The notes: generated by a model not told the origin, from the letters alone. 64,000 nt of DNA from Anaerolineae bacterium (GCA_026645815.1 JAPKMR010000002.1:62001-126000), one strand, 5' to 3'; shown: positions 52,861 to 62,920, counted from the stretch's first letter. Made by a program: numbers and translations.

Positions 52861-53822
52861 TTCTCCTTGAGCACAGGAACCGGCACGAGACGTAATACTT
52901 CGCCGAGCATATCCTCAGTTGCGCCGCGTCGCAGCCACAATTCAGGATCCAGAATCAGCCGGTGTCCCAGAGCCGGTCTCACAAAACTCTTGACGTCATC
53001 GGGCAGGACATAATCGCGTCCTTGAATAGCTGCCCACGCGCGCGTAAGTTTGAGTAACGCCAACGAGCCACGTGGGCTGGCGCCCACTGCCACCTGCCGG
53101 TGTTTCCGGGTCATCGCCACAAGTTCGACCATGTAGCGTTCTACATCAGCGTCTACGTGAACCTGTTCAACAAGCTGACGCATCTCAAGCAGCTCAGCTG
53201 CTGTCGTCACCGCCTGAAGGGGAACCACGTCGCTGCCACGGATGCGGCGGCGTTGCAGAATCTCATGTTCCTCTTCAACCGTGGGGTAGCCCACCGATAG
53301 CTTCATGATAAAGCGATCGAGCTGCGCTTCTGGCAGAGGAAACGTGCCCTCGTATTCAATGGGATTCTGAGTGGCAATGACCAGGAAGGGTTGCAGCAGA
53401 GGCAAAGTTTCGCCTTCCAACGTGACCTGATACTCCTGCATCGCCTCCAACAAAGCCGATTGCGTTTTGGGCGAAGCACGGTTGATTTCATCGGCAAGAA
53501 TGATGTTGGCGAAAATCGGTCCCTGCCGCAAGACAAAACGGTTGGTGTTCCGGTCATAGACATAACCACCGGTGATATCACCAGGCAGCAGATCAGGCGT
53601 GAACTGAATGCGCTTAAAATCAAGCCCTAGCGCCGTGGCAAAACTTGAAGCGATCAGCGTCTTCGCCAGACCAGGGTAATCTTCCAACAACACGTGCCCG
53701 CCAGAAGAGAGAATGGCTGCCACCAGGCGCTCCAAAAGCTCGCGTTTGCCGATGATGGCTTTTTCGACTTCACTAAGAACGCGCGTGCTCCAGCTTTGTA
53801 CAACGTGAATCTCAACAGTCAT
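52857..53822 (-). CDS. MoxR-family AAA+ ATPase
   Basis: A 321-residue AAA+ chaperone of the MoxR group. Walker A is LLEDYPGLAKTLI, Walker B is IILADEINRASPKTQSALLE, and TQNPIEYEGTFPLPEAQLDRF is the sensor-1/arginine-finger region. It probably remodels protein complexes together with the DUF58 proteins. GTGGAGGG precedes the ATG at 53822; the gene overlaps the upstream DUF4129 gene by 11 bases and the downstream DUF58 gene by four. It is the only ATPase for two DUF58/DUF4129 sets. Confidence 0.92.
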   Translation of the reverse strand: MTVEIHVVQSWSTRVLSEVEKAIIGKRELLERLVAAILSSGGHVLLEDYPGLAKTLIASSFATALGLDFKRIQFTPDLLPGDITGGYVYDRNTNRFVLRQGPIFANIILADEINRASPKTQSALLEAMQEYQVTLEGETLPLLQPFLVIATQNPIEYEGTFPLPEAQLDRFIMKLSVGYPTVEEEHEILQRRRIRGSDVVPLQAVTTAAELLEMRQLVEQVHVDADVERYMVELVAMTRKHRQVAVGASPRGSLALLKLTRAWAAIQGRDYVLPDDVKSFVRPALGHRLILDPELWLRRGATEDMLGEVLRLVPVPVLKEK

Positions 53823-54723
53823 TTGTGCCCTCCAACGTGGATTCAAGGTATTCTACTACAGCTTCGGGGTTCCAGGGACCCACAGTGTCTTCTCCATCCA
53901 TAACAGAATGCGGCAGATGTACCGCAAACAGCGCTTGAGCCTCGGCAGGCAATGGTGACGGGGAAGCTGAGGTAATGGCTCTCCCGAACACAGAAGTCAG
54001 CGGTTGTTCCAGTTGCAGCGTTTCGCGTGTCAGGTTCTCCAATTTGCTGCGTATCCCCCGCGTCTCATCCAAGACGTGGACCATCTCAAAATAACAGCGC
54101 AGAATAACCTCCCGCACATTTTCGCCGCCCTGCAAAGCATCTATGGCCAAACGCGCTTCTTGAGCCAATTGCAATAGGGGTGGCAATCGGGACTCTGACA
54201 TCCGCGCCTGCCTGCGCCACAGGATAAACAGCGCTCCAGCTATCAGCAATAGCCCAGCGCCTCCCGTGATGACCGTACCCACCCAGCGGGGCGGTGGCGT
54301 AAATGATTCAGTTTCGATAACCGGCTCTTCAGTCTCCGGCACGATTGTCTCCAACAACTCAGCCGTTGGCGTCAGAGGCGCCGCAGTTGGCTCAGGAGGC
54401 ACCCCAAGTACTGTCGCGCCCGCCAACCAGACCAGCAGCACAATCAAAGCCGCGATGCCTATAAGCGCCACCACGGCGTAAACCAATCGCCGGCGCAAGC
54501 TGGCAGGCGTGAGGAAAATGAAGCCCAGGACGTACAATGCCAGCGTCACACCGATCAACCAGCTCAAATCCAGCGCGGCGGGAGCGGCTTTGGTCTCGCG
54601 AAGGATCGGCGCCGTCTGAGCCGGCAACATCGTGAGCGACGATAGTGCCGCAGCTACAAGTACAAGGGCGACACAGGCAAGGCTCAATACTATCAGCAGT
54701 TTCCGGCGGTTTTGGATTGACAC
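53812..54723 (-). CDS. DUF4129 membrane protein, copy b
   Basis: A 303-residue protein with about four membrane helices (about 8-28, 50-70, 79-105, 146-168) and a C-terminal soluble DUF4129 domain: RLAIDALQGGENVREVILRC and YFEMVHVLDETRGIRS. Such proteins accompany MoxR and DUF58. Start is GTG at 54723 behind GGAG. It follows the small membrane protein gene by 18 bases in the coupled operon. Confidence 0.78.
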   Translation of the reverse strand: MSIQNRRKLLIVLSLACVALVLVAAALSSLTMLPAQTAPILRETKAAPAALDLSWLIGVTLALYVLGFIFLTPASLRRRLVYAVVALIGIAALIVLLVWLAGATVLGVPPEPTAAPLTPTAELLETIVPETEEPVIETESFTPPPRWVGTVITGGAGLLLIAGALFILWRRQARMSESRLPPLLQLAQEARLAIDALQGGENVREVILRCYFEMVHVLDETRGIRSKLENLTRETLQLEQPLTSVFGRAITSASPSPLPAEAQALFAVHLPHSVMDGEDTVGPWNPEAVVEYLESTLEGTNDC

Positions 54724-54741
54724 GTGACCAACTCCACCAAT

Positions 54742-55230
54742 TTACTCGCCAATGCCGCGCAACACGTAACCCAATCCCAACACGGCAATTGAAGCCAGCA
54801 CCAAAGCAACGCCGAAACTAAGCTGGATGCGAACAAATGACGCCAGGGTCGCCAACAACAAACCGGCGCTGCAAACCATCCCCAACCGCCGCAAATGATC
54901 CCGAACCAAAGCGTGCTCATGCTCAATTCGAGCGACACCTGCCATCCGTGCGCCGAAAGCCTCAAGGTCCCAGGCTGCCAGCGCCGCTGTGATGCCCACC
55001 AACAACCAACCCATGCCAACGTCCAATCCGGCAGCCATGGCAATTCCGGCAATACAGAGAGCGAAAATCAGGCCCATAAACCGGTGACGCTGCGAAAAAC
55101 CAACCCAGAAGAACCCTAAGACCCCAAATCCTAAAGCCAGCACCCAGGCACCCTGCGAAGAAGCGCCAATAGCAGGCGCCCCAACTGCCAAAACTACCAT
55201 TCCCCAAAAAATCTGGCGTATGATTTTCAT
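54742..55230 (-). CDS. Polytopic membrane protein of the DUF58 operon
   Basis: A 162-residue protein with five or six hydrophobic segments (WGMVVLAVGAPAIG, VLALGFGVLGFFWVGF, LIFALCIAGIAMAAG, LLVGITAALAAW, AGLLLATLASFV, VLASIAVLGLGYVL) and a short central soluble stretch EHEHALVRDHLRRL. I do not recognise the family. The start overlaps the DUF58 stop by one base (TAATG), so it belongs to the operon. Confidence 0.65.
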   Translation of the reverse strand: MKIIRQIFWGMVVLAVGAPAIGASSQGAWVLALGFGVLGFFWVGFSQRHRFMGLIFALCIAGIAMAAGLDVGMGWLLVGITAALAAWDLEAFGARMAGVARIEHEHALVRDHLRRLGMVCSAGLLLATLASFVRIQLSFGVALVLASIAVLGLGYVLRGIGE

Positions 55231-56516
55231 TATCTGTTCCCCATTAGCGACCCGGCACGCCAGGCGCTCGTCATGGCTGCATGGATACTATCATCCAAAG
55301 GTTGATGCACGGGCCAATCCGCCACGGCAATCCCGCTTTGGCGCAATCGCTGCAGCAACAAACGTCGCTCCAATTGTGCCATACGGGTTGCCAGGGACAA
55401 CAATGGATCTGTGGGCAGATATGCCACTTCAAACGACACGGGATCAGGGCTAATGACAAACACGGCATAACCCTGCGCCTGAAGACGGAAAAGCATCTGA
55501 TGGTCATCACCCAACAAAGGGCTGATGAAGATCATCTGTGAGCGAGGTGGAAACAACCGCGCCGGGAAGAAATCCAGGCTGGCGAAAACTTGACTATCCC
55601 CTGGTCCAGCGCTCGCCAGCGCGCGTAAAATACGTTCACGTTGCAATCGTCCATAACCTGGGAAAACCCATTCAATACCACGCCCGTAGAGCAGCAACCC
55701 AACCCGGTGACCATCATGCAACAATGACTCTGCCAATGCTGCAGCTGCATGAACGCCGTGCTCCAACAGCGAGGCGCCTGGCATTTCCAAGGCAATTTGA
55801 CGGCGAACATCCAGAATCAGCCCAACGTCCGCAATGCGTTCTTGCTCGAATTCAGTTGTGTGAGGCCGGTCCGGGCGCCGCGCCATCACATGCCAGTTTA
55901 CACGGCGCAGTTGATCCCCAGGCTGATACTCTCGCACACCGTAGAAATCCACCCCCACACCACTCTGTCGCGAAGGGATAGGTCCGGCAAAGCCTAGCGT
56001 ACGGCGCGGACGAATTGGCAAGGATCGCAATCTCCGCGCGCGTGGCATAACAATGAGGCGCGTATAAGCAGGCAGCTGCGCCGCACGCTGAAATAAGCCC
56101 AGCGTTTCACTGACAGTCACTGCAACACTCTGGAACTCATAAGCGCCGCGCGCCGCCTTCAAGGAATAGGCCAGTTGCGCCGTACTACCGGAAGGCAACG
56201 CTGTAACCAGCCCCGTGAAGCCCTCAACCACCCGCAACCCACCGGGAGGAACCTGGTCCCGCACCTCCAGCACAGAAATCGCCGCTCCTTCATTGATCAA
56301 CTTGAGATACATGATCGCGCTATCCCCCTCCTGCAACGCCAGGGACTGCAAATCACGGTAGGCGCGTATGGGGATCGAATCCGGCATTCCCAACAGCGCA
56401 ACACCCACATAGACCAACAATGGCATAAGCAGCAGGAAGAAACGCCCATCCAAGAGCGCCAATCCAGTCAGTAATAGCGCAAAGACCAGCAACCCCAAGA
56501 GCAAGGTGCGGCTCAC
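55230..56516 (-). CDS. DUF58 (vWA-like) protein, copy a
   Basis: A 428-residue paralogue of the DUF58 protein at 51571-52860, with the same order: two N-terminal helices, beta-sandwich, and vWA-like core VDFYGVREYQPGDQLRRVNW and TEFEQERIADVGLILDVRR. Its start is GTG, overlapping the stop of the upstream gene (GTGA). The pair shares long runs such as YGRGIEWVFPGYGR versus YGEGNQWVVPGYGR, pointing to duplication within this operon. Confidence 0.87.
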   Translation of the reverse strand: MSRTLLLGLLVFALLLTGLALLDGRFFLLLMPLLVYVGVALLGMPDSIPIRAYRDLQSLALQEGDSAIMYLKLINEGAAISVLEVRDQVPPGGLRVVEGFTGLVTALPSGSTAQLAYSLKAARGAYEFQSVAVTVSETLGLFQRAAQLPAYTRLIVMPRARRLRSLPIRPRRTLGFAGPIPSRQSGVGVDFYGVREYQPGDQLRRVNWHVMARRPDRPHTTEFEQERIADVGLILDVRRQIALEMPGASLLEHGVHAAAALAESLLHDGHRVGLLLYGRGIEWVFPGYGRLQRERILRALASAGPGDSQVFASLDFFPARLFPPRSQMIFISPLLGDDHQMLFRLQAQGYAVFVISPDPVSFEVAYLPTDPLLSLATRMAQLERRLLLQRLRQSGIAVADWPVHQPLDDSIHAAMTSAWRAGSLMGNR

Positions 56517-57157
56517 GCATCCTCCCTGGACAACAACGAAAGATCGTCAAGGTCAAGCGCAGCCTCAAGGTAATCGAGCATCGCTTCCACATCGCCAATC
56601 ACCTCAGGCTGAGGATGATGAAGCCGAAAAGGCAATAGATGAGGCCATATCGAATCCTGGCGCAACGAACCGCGCCCCAGAGCAGCGCGCAGATAGATAT
56701 CTAGGGGTTGCGGGAGGTCGAAGGCACCTTCGCGTATGCGCAAGCGGATTTCACTCTGTGTACATCGCTGTTGGTGTGCCAGCACCGCAACCGCCACGTC
56801 TCCAAGGTGTCGTGCAAATCCATCTCGGGAATACACCCCACGGCGCGTCAAATCCAACCAACGCAACCACTCCGAGACCCGTCCCCCCACATCCGAAGTG
56901 GAAGAAACAGGGGGAGAAAACACCATAGACCCCGCCAGCAAACGCAAGCCCACCATCAGAGTACCCAAAACCAGCGCGCCCCAGACAATCGGTTGCGGCA
57001 AACTCTCAAAAGCTCGCCCCAGAGACCACAATAAATAGGCAATGGGGACCACAATCAACTCGCGGATCAAATCACGTAGCAACCAACCAAGGAGAATTGC
57101 GAGAGGTAGCCCTAACAACAGCACAAGGAGCCAGAATCCAAGGGGCAGTTTTTTCAT
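56513..57157 (-). CDS. Membrane protein linked to the DUF58/DUF4129 operon
   Basis: A 214-residue protein with an N-terminal hydrophobic hairpin (about 6-30 and 58-78) and a soluble C-terminal half rich in charged residues (LGDVAVAVLAHQQRCTQSEI). I do not recognise the family with confidence. Start chosen at 57157 because its ATG overlaps the stop of the upstream DUF4129 gene (ATGA) and GGGAG lies five bases before it. It occupies the place next to DUF58 usually taken by transglutaminase-like or DUF4129 partners. Confidence 0.55.
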   Translation of the reverse strand: MKKLPLGFWLLVLLLGLPLAILLGWLLRDLIRELIVVPIAYLLWSLGRAFESLPQPIVWGALVLGTLMVGLRLLAGSMVFSPPVSSTSDVGGRVSEWLRWLDLTRRGVYSRDGFARHLGDVAVAVLAHQQRCTQSEIRLRIREGAFDLPQPLDIYLRAALGRGSLRQDSIWPHLLPFRLHHPQPEVIGDVEAMLDYLEAALDLDDLSLLSREDA

Positions 57158-58020
57158 ACGCGCTCCCGACATGCCACAACAATGGCACTCAAGCAGGCAA
57201 AGGCGCTTTGCTCCTCAGCTGCCCCTGGAGCGCGCATACCATAACGCGCCGCTTCAAAGAGCTGCACCAGGTTCGTGACCGGCTCCTGAGGCAATCCCAA
57301 ACGCTGCAACTGTCCTTCGAACTCACGCGCTGTCACCGCATCCTGGCGTTGCAACCCACGTGTCTCTGAAACCACCCTTTCCATTTCGGCATAGCAACGA
57401 ATGATAATATTACGAAGATCGCCGCCCTCACGCAGCGCCTCAAGCGCGACTTCAGCCTCTTGAGCCAGCAATCTGAGTGGCAAAGTCTCACGCTGGTTGC
57501 GATGCCAAAACATCCAGATAGCGCCGCCAATCACAGCAATTAATAACAACGCTATCCCCACACTTACAGACCAGACTACCATCCCAGAAGGCGACGAAAA
57601 AGCGTCCAGATCCAGCGCCTCAGCCTCGGGAATCTCAGCGCCTTCTTCTGACTGTTGCTCCTGAGGCGTCAGAGGCAGGCGCTGTGCGTTCTGAATCGCC
57701 CACGCAGCAAACACGAGCATTGTCAGGAAAAGCATACTCCGCAAAACACGCCGCCGCAATCGCCGGTCCACGAGAGCCATAATCAATGCAAAAGGCGCCA
57801 GCACGAACGAGATCAACACCAGAATCCGCAACGCGACAAACAGCCACTCAGCACGCACCTCACCCTCGTAAGTTTCGGAATCCATGATCCACGAAAAATC
57901 GAGTACAAAGGGACGCCCAGGGCTGAGGGTAAGCGACCGTAACGCACCAGCGAGCAGCAACAGCGCCAGTAAACCAACACTGAGCACCAGAAGCCGCTGT
58001 AATTTCCTGCGGTGAATCAT
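57154..58020 (-). CDS. DUF4129 membrane protein, copy a
   Basis: A 288-residue protein built like copy b: helices at about 8-28, 62-86, 93-110 and 148-172, and the C-terminal DUF4129 domain VALEALREGGDLRNIIIRC and YAEMERVVSETRGLQR. First of the DUF58/DUF4129 genes, six bases after the stop of the aldo/keto reductase gene. No promoter is seen in that gap, so the transcript probably starts further up. Confidence 0.78.
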   Translation of the reverse strand: MIHRRKLQRLLVLSVGLLALLLLAGALRSLTLSPGRPFVLDFSWIMDSETYEGEVRAEWLFVALRILVLISFVLAPFALIMALVDRRLRRRVLRSMLFLTMLVFAAWAIQNAQRLPLTPQEQQSEEGAEIPEAEALDLDAFSSPSGMVVWSVSVGIALLLIAVIGGAIWMFWHRNQRETLPLRLLAQEAEVALEALREGGDLRNIIIRCYAEMERVVSETRGLQRQDAVTAREFEGQLQRLGLPQEPVTNLVQLFEAARYGMRAPGAAEEQSAFACLSAIVVACRERV

Positions 58021-58026
58021 AATCCC

Positions 58027-59040
58027 TTACGCACGAGTACGATCATCCTGAAGCGCCAGGAAACTATGAGGATAGGGTAACGGAGATTCGCCAGATAGCG
58101 TTAACCTGTCCATCTGCGCGGAATCCAGAGTCCAGCCTACCGCACCGAGGTTGTCTTCCAGGTGCCGCATCGTCCGCACACCAATGATCGGTGCAGTGAT
58201 GCCCGGGCGCTGTAAAAGCCAGCGCAGTGCAATCTGGGGTGGCGTCTTGCCAGTTTCCTTCGCCACGGCAAAAAGGTGATCCAACACCGTCCAGGTCTGC
58301 TCCGTAGCATACGCACTCCAGGCTTCACTCCAACCGTGTTTTTCAGCCGTCTCGACTCGACTGCCTGCTGGAGGAGCGCTCATGCCTCGAAAATACCTCC
58401 CGCTGAGCCACCCCCCGCGCAGAGGGCTCCACGGAATCACACCCATGCCCTCATTGGCACAAACGGGCAGGAGTTCCCATTCCACAGAGCGATCCAACAG
58501 ATTATAGAGAGGCTGCAGACAGCAAAAACTCTCCCAATGCATGTAGCGGCTCAGGTCCACAGCTTTTTGTAGTTGCCAACCGGTGATATTGCTCGCACCG
58601 ATGTAGCGCACCTTGCCACTCTGCACCAAACGATCAAGCGTGCTCAGAGTCTCCTCCAGCGGTGTACCGGGGTCCCAGCCATGAATTTGATAGAGGTCTA
58701 TGGTGTCCGTATCCAGACGGCGCAAACTGGCTTCAACCGATGCCAAAATGTGTTTACGGCTCAAGCCCACGTCATTAGGGCCTTCCCCCATGGGCCAGCG
58801 GACCTTGGTAGCAATCACAAGGCTATCACGCGATTGACCCTTGAGCCACCGACCCAGGATAGTCTCCGAAACTCCGCGGCCATAAACATCTGCCGTATCA
58901 ATGAAATTCCCCCCTGCCTCGACGAAACGCGAAAGCAGCGCATAGCTCTCCTCTTCTGGCGTCTCCCGTCCAAAGGTCATTGCCCCCAGACAGAGCTCGC
59001 TCACCTTCATGCCTGTGCGTCCCAGAAAACGATATTCCAT
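58027..59040 (-). CDS. Aldo/keto reductase
   Basis: A 337-residue NADPH-dependent aldo/keto reductase, (beta/alpha)8 barrel. Signatures: [34 protein letters not shown], the catalytic Lys in [11 protein letters not shown], and [19 protein letters not shown]. It reduces aldehydes or ketones; the substrate is unknown. Start 59040 is chosen because GGAGA lies at a good distance and the protein then begins with the family sequence. A second, unlike aldo/keto reductase gene lies 80 bases upstream. Confidence 0.9.
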   Translation of the reverse strand: MEYRFLGRTGMKVSELCLGAMTFGRETPEEESYALLSRFVEAGGNFIDTADVYGRGVSETILGRWLKGQSRDSLVIATKVRWPMGEGPNDVGLSRKHILASVEASLRRLDTDTIDLYQIHGWDPGTPLEETLSTLDRLVQSGKVRYIGASNITGWQLQKAVDLSRYMHWESFCCLQPLYNLLDRSVEWELLPVCANEGMGVIPWSPLRGGWLSGRYFRGMSAPPAGSRVETAEKHGWSEAWSAYATEQTWTVLDHLFAVAKETGKTPPQIALRWLLQRPGITAPIIGVRTMRHLEDNLGAVGWTLDSAQMDRLTLSGESPLPYPHSFLALQDDRTRA

Positions 59041-59120
59041 GGTCATTCTCCTCTCCCGCGAAAGGTTAGCTTTCACCAAGCACGGATCTCGAAGCGCAAA
59101 TCAAACCGAGTCACTTGTAG

Positions 59121-59981
59121 CTATACAAACAATGGACTCATGGCCTGCTCTTCCACCAATGCAGCCATCTCCGCATTCGACGGTCGCTGCTGGAAATTGG
59201 CGGCAGCTTCCAGTACCTGCGGCAGCAGGTGAATATCCCCAACGCTATTGAGGAAGACACGCTCATCACCCAACACCCAATGCACAGCCTTATCAATCGC
59301 TTCCTGAATCTCAAGAGGCTGATACCACGTACTGCGGTTGTGCGCCACATCCGAGGCCCAGGGGCGGCGACAGAGCGATTTGATGGTCTGCACGGCGACA
59401 TTACGCGCAGCACACACCGCCAGCAACGCCTCAAAGTCGGCAGCATACTGTGAATCCTGCATCAGCATGTAATTGTAGGGCAAGAGCACCGCATCGAAAT
59501 CGAAGCGCTCCAGGCTGCGCAGATGCATCCGCGGCACGACCAATTCATGCCCCGTGACGCCAAGGAAGCGAACAATGCCTTGCTCACGCGCCTGCAGGAA
59601 TGCCTTCAATGCGCCATCGGCTCCCATCGCCGTTTGCCAACCCTCTTCGGTGATGAGCACATGCATCTGCCAGAGATCAATGTGGTCGGTCTTTAGCAGT
59701 TGCAGCGAGGTTTCCAATTCCGCCCAGGCGCCGTCGTAGGTGCGCTGTTCCGTCTTAGTAGCGAGAAAGAACTTGTCACGGTGTTCTGGCATCCAAGGAC
59801 CGATAAGGAGTTCCGCTTTTCCGTAGGAATGGGCTGTATCAATGTGATTGATACCGTAACGCAACAACAGCGCGAGCACCTGGTCCGCCTCCTCCTGAGA
59901 CACTCCCCCAAGAGCCGCTGCGCCAAAGAGCACCCGTGTGCTCAGGTGACCGGTCCGACCAAAAGCCTTCTTCTCAATCAT
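59121..59981 (-). CDS. Aldo/keto reductase, second type
   Basis: A 286-residue aldo/keto reductase of the shorter, often Fe-S-linked-like group: [39 protein letters not shown], Lys in [12 protein letters not shown] and [15 protein letters not shown]. No C-terminal ferredoxin cysteines are present. It begins behind GGGAGGTCATCC. It precedes the other aldo/keto reductase gene on the same strand; substrate unknown. Confidence 0.88.
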   Translation of the reverse strand: MIEKKAFGRTGHLSTRVLFGAAALGGVSQEEADQVLALLLRYGINHIDTAHSYGKAELLIGPWMPEHRDKFFLATKTEQRTYDGAWAELETSLQLLKTDHIDLWQMHVLITEEGWQTAMGADGALKAFLQAREQGIVRFLGVTGHELVVPRMHLRSLERFDFDAVLLPYNYMLMQDSQYAADFEALLAVCAARNVAVQTIKSLCRRPWASDVAHNRSTWYQPLEIQEAIDKAVHWVLGDERVFLNSVGDIHLLPQVLEAAANFQQRPSNAEMAALVEEQAMSPLFV

Positions 59982-60115
59982 GGATGACCTCCCTGTTTTC
60001 CCGATTTCTCAAAACAAACCTTCGATTCCCGTCCACTCATCAAGACCGATACATTTGGAAGACTTACCTCATTGCACCGCATATCGTAGCGCTAAAGCAG
60101 TGTTTTGACTTCGGT

Positions 60116-61144
60116 CTACCCTAAATCATGAATATACCCTTCCGCTTTTTGAACAAGACCACGGTCGCCAATAAAAAGCGCCGTACGCTGATGCAATTCA
60201 GTAGGAACGATATCGAGGATACTCCGAGTCCCATCCGAGGCATAACCTCCCGCATGATGGGCAATGTATCCCAGCGGCGCTGCCTCATAAAGAAGGCGCA
60301 ACTTAGCGCGCGGATTAACCGGGTTAGCATAACTCGATGGATAATAGAAGATGCCGCCATTGAGCAAGTTGCGGTGAAAATCAGCCACAAGCGAGCCCAC
60401 ATACCGTGCCGAAAGCCCCACAACCGGTTTCTCAGATTCCATCCCCTGCAGGTAGCGATGGAAACGCTGCGCGCCAGGGCTCCATAAACGCTCATACGAA
60501 ACATTGGCACTGCTATAACGAGGTAGCGCCGGCATACAAATTGCCGGATGTGAGAGTAAAAATTCACCGAGACTAGGCTCCAGGGTGAAGCCATGAACAC
60601 CATTGCCGGCAGTATAGACCAACATGGTGCTCGACCCATACAACACATACCCGGCAGCAGCCATATCGCGCCCGGGTTGAAGACAATCCTCTACCGTACC
60701 TGGAGCTCCAAGCGGAGACTTGCGCCGGTAGATAGAAAAAATGGTCCCCACACTCACATTGGCGGCGATGTTAGAGGAGCCATCCACGGGATCAAAGATG
60801 AGCACGTATTTGCCACCTGCCATCGCGGGATTATCGGGGACGATGCTAACAATGCTTTCCAGCTCTTCCGTTGCCATGACCCCAACGCGACCGGTATAGC
60901 TGTTCATGCGGATAAAGGTTTCATTGGCGAAAACGTCTAGCCGCATCTGCTCTTCACCTTGAACGTTGACCGTACCTGCCTCGCCGAGGATATTGCCCAG
61001 ACCTGCGCGGCGAATCTCCCGGGAGATGATTTTGGCAGCTAGCGCGATATCATAGAGAAGATTGGTGAATGTTCCCGTGGCTTCAGGATACACGCGCTCT
61101 TGCTCAAGGATATGCTGTTCCATGGTGATGATTTTAGAAAACAC
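60116..61144 (-). CDS. fbp: Fructose-1,6-bisphosphatase, class 1
   Basis: A 342-residue gluconeogenic phosphatase that turns fructose-1,6-bisphosphate into fructose-6-phosphate. Metal and substrate motifs: [28 protein letters not shown] and [19 protein letters not shown]. Start taken as GTG at 61144, eight bases after GGAGG; an ATG at 61123 would be seven residues shorter and a GTG at 61153 lies on the ribosome site. The upstream gap holds repeat copy D. Confidence 0.94.
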   Translation of the reverse strand: MFSKIITMEQHILEQERVYPEATGTFTNLLYDIALAAKIISREIRRAGLGNILGEAGTVNVQGEEQMRLDVFANETFIRMNSYTGRVGVMATEELESIVSIVPDNPAMAGGKYVLIFDPVDGSSNIAANVSVGTIFSIYRRKSPLGAPGTVEDCLQPGRDMAAAGYVLYGSSTMLVYTAGNGVHGFTLEPSLGEFLLSHPAICMPALPRYSSANVSYERLWSPGAQRFHRYLQGMESEKPVVGLSARYVGSLVADFHRNLLNGGIFYYPSSYANPVNPRAKLRLLYEAAPLGYIAHHAGGYASDGTRSILDIVPTELHQRTALFIGDRGLVQKAEGYIHDLG

Positions 61145-61223
61145 GTGAAGCACCTCCTACGGTTACGGTGGAAATGCAGTCGCGACACATTGACTTCCGC
61201 CACGATCCATTATAGCATCAGCG

Positions 61224-61340
61224 GGATGCGTTTCAACTTGGGGGAAAAAGTGAACTAATTATCAAACGGAAGTTTTCTCTTTTGTTAATTTTTTGCGATG
61301 GGGTGCAGCCCCATCGCAAAAAATCAGTTCTCTCCAAGCA
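61224..61340. repeat. Palindromic element, diverged (copy D)
   Basis: Begins GGATGCGTTTCAACTTGGGG, as in copy C and the reversed right half of copy B, then a drifted body and a 16-bp perfect hairpin (61288-61303 with 61309-61324). The hairpin sequence GCGATGGGG is unlike the other copies but still pairs fully. The distal terminal repeat is worn (about 61325-61340) and abuts the end of the phosphatase gene. Confidence 0.75.
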
Positions 61341-61349
61341 GTTTTCTAT

Positions 61350-62072
61350 CTACGTCAGCAAGTGTCTGGGGAGAAAGTCTATCCGATTGGCGTAAACAAC
61401 ACGTTGATAATCCGAATGGAAATCAATGCGCGTGATGCCGGTATTCTGAAGCTCAAACCATATTGCGGTATCTCCAGGCATGTCGAGCACAATCCGTAGC
61501 AGGTGGTTGTAGAATCCAGCGTGGCTGACAATGGCGACGCGGTCCTCAGTATCACCATGATGCTCCAGAAGCGCTTGCAGTACACGCCGCGCACGCGGGG
61601 GGCGTTCCTCGCGACTCTCAAACGGGCGATTCCACCAACCGGTCTCCCAGCCCTTCTCGGGCAAGATCAAATCCGGGAAGCGTGAGCTAAATTCCGCGCG
61701 AGTTCTTCCAGGAAGACCGTGCTGCTCTCGCGTCTCGGTATCGTTATAGAAAATCCCCCCGGTTTCGTGAATATCCTCCCAAACAACAAGCGGTAACCCC
61801 AGCACACGAGCGGCAGGCAACGCCGTCTCAATCGCCCGCACCATGGGACTGCAATACAGGTGTGTCAGCTGAAATCCAGAGACATTTTGATGCCCCGCCA
61901 CAGAATTACCCCCGGCTGTCCCCGGAGCGGAGAGAAAAGCCGCCAGATGTCCCGCCTGCTGCTTCCCTACGTCAGTAAGCTTAGGGTCAGAATCACGCCC
62001 CTCGTCTGAACCGGTCTGTTCCCAAATGAGATTATTTTCCGACTGCCCATGGCGAATGAAGTAGAGTTGCAT
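61350..62072 (-). CDS. Histidine phosphatase family protein (phosphoglycerate-mutase-like)
   Basis: A 240-residue protein with the phosphohistidine motif LYFIRHGQSENN at the N-terminus, the second Arg/His region HLYCSPMVRAIETA, and the late VAIVSHAGFYNHLL carrying the other catalytic His. Members remove phosphate from small molecules or act as mutases; this one's substrate is unknown. It follows the phosphotransferase gene by 38 bases. Confidence 0.9.
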   Translation of the reverse strand: MQLYFIRHGQSENNLIWEQTGSDEGRDSDPKLTDVGKQQAGHLAAFLSAPGTAGGNSVAGHQNVSGFQLTHLYCSPMVRAIETALPAARVLGLPLVVWEDIHETGGIFYNDTETREQHGLPGRTRAEFSSRFPDLILPEKGWETGWWNRPFESREERPPRARRVLQALLEHHGDTEDRVAIVSHAGFYNHLLRIVLDMPGDTAIWFELQNTGITRIDFHSDYQRVVYANRIDFLPRHLLT

Positions 62073-62110
62073 AGCGTGAGAGACTCCTGAAAAGATGTTA
62101 AGAGAAAGCC

Positions 62111-62914
62111 CTAATAGAGTTCGTACAAATCCAGAAAATACTGCTGCTCCAATTTGCTGAGCGGGACTCTGCCGTAACCGGCGTAAAAAGCAACCGTTTC
62201 CTCAGCAGCCAAAGCCACCTCGTCCTGGTCAACATCGAAAGCCAGCGCCAGGTCATACCGCGGGTCACCCACCGCACCGCCAGACCAATCAATGATACCC
62301 GTGATTCGTCCCTCAACAACCAGCACATTGTCAGTCGTGAAGTCCCCGTGGATAAGGGCGGCGGGCACCGGCACAGGGCGCTCGCGACGCAAGCGCGCCA
62401 ACAAATCAGGTAGTTGAGGGTCAGCATAGAGGGCACGAAAATCGCGGAGGTGCATCGCCCCAGTCTCAAGAGCCGTATCAAGCCATTCCGTCGCAGTCTG
62501 AACCAGCATTCCTGGTGGAGATGGCGTAGCGTGAATGCTTGCCAGCGTCGCGCCAAAACTGAACATAAGCGGGGCGCGTGTTCCGACAGAGGTGCGCAAC
62601 AACACTTCCGTCAACGGCTCGCCGGGCAGAAAATCCATCAACAACCACACGGCGCCAGCATCCTCCACAAACACGCGCGGGTGGGGAACCGGTAATGCGG
62701 TCTGCGCCAACCACTGCAGCACCTGCCACTCCTGCGCCAACCACCGCGCAAACAGCGGTTCTTCAGACTGTTTGAGCACAAATATGCCCCGCTCGGCTTC
62801 AATCACTTCCAGATGCGAAGTGCAGCCCTGCGTCGGGGCAATCAGGCGGGTGATTTCACCCAACCACTCCCGAATAGTGATAGGGATTTCAGCCAAATGC
62901 AAATCTGACGTCAT
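62111..62914 (-). CDS. Aminoglycoside-phosphotransferase-family kinase
   Basis: A 267-residue protein-kinase-like small-molecule kinase. Catalytic loop ALIHGDFTTDNVLV (HGDxxxxN) and the metal motif GIIDWSGGAVGDPRYDLALA are both intact. The N-terminal lobe has GIFVLKQSEEPLF with the ATP-binding Lys. The family includes drug-modifying, choline, homoserine and sugar kinases; the substrate cannot be read. It begins six bases after the stop of the upstream membrane protein gene. Confidence 0.88.
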   Translation of the reverse strand: MTSDLHLAEIPITIREWLGEITRLIAPTQGCTSHLEVIEAERGIFVLKQSEEPLFARWLAQEWQVLQWLAQTALPVPHPRVFVEDAGAVWLLMDFLPGEPLTEVLLRTSVGTRAPLMFSFGATLASIHATPSPPGMLVQTATEWLDTALETGAMHLRDFRALYADPQLPDLLARLRRERPVPVPAALIHGDFTTDNVLVVEGRITGIIDWSGGAVGDPRYDLALAFDVDQDEVALAAEETVAFYAGYGRVPLSKLEQQYFLDLYELY

Positions 62915-62920
62915 ATCTAC

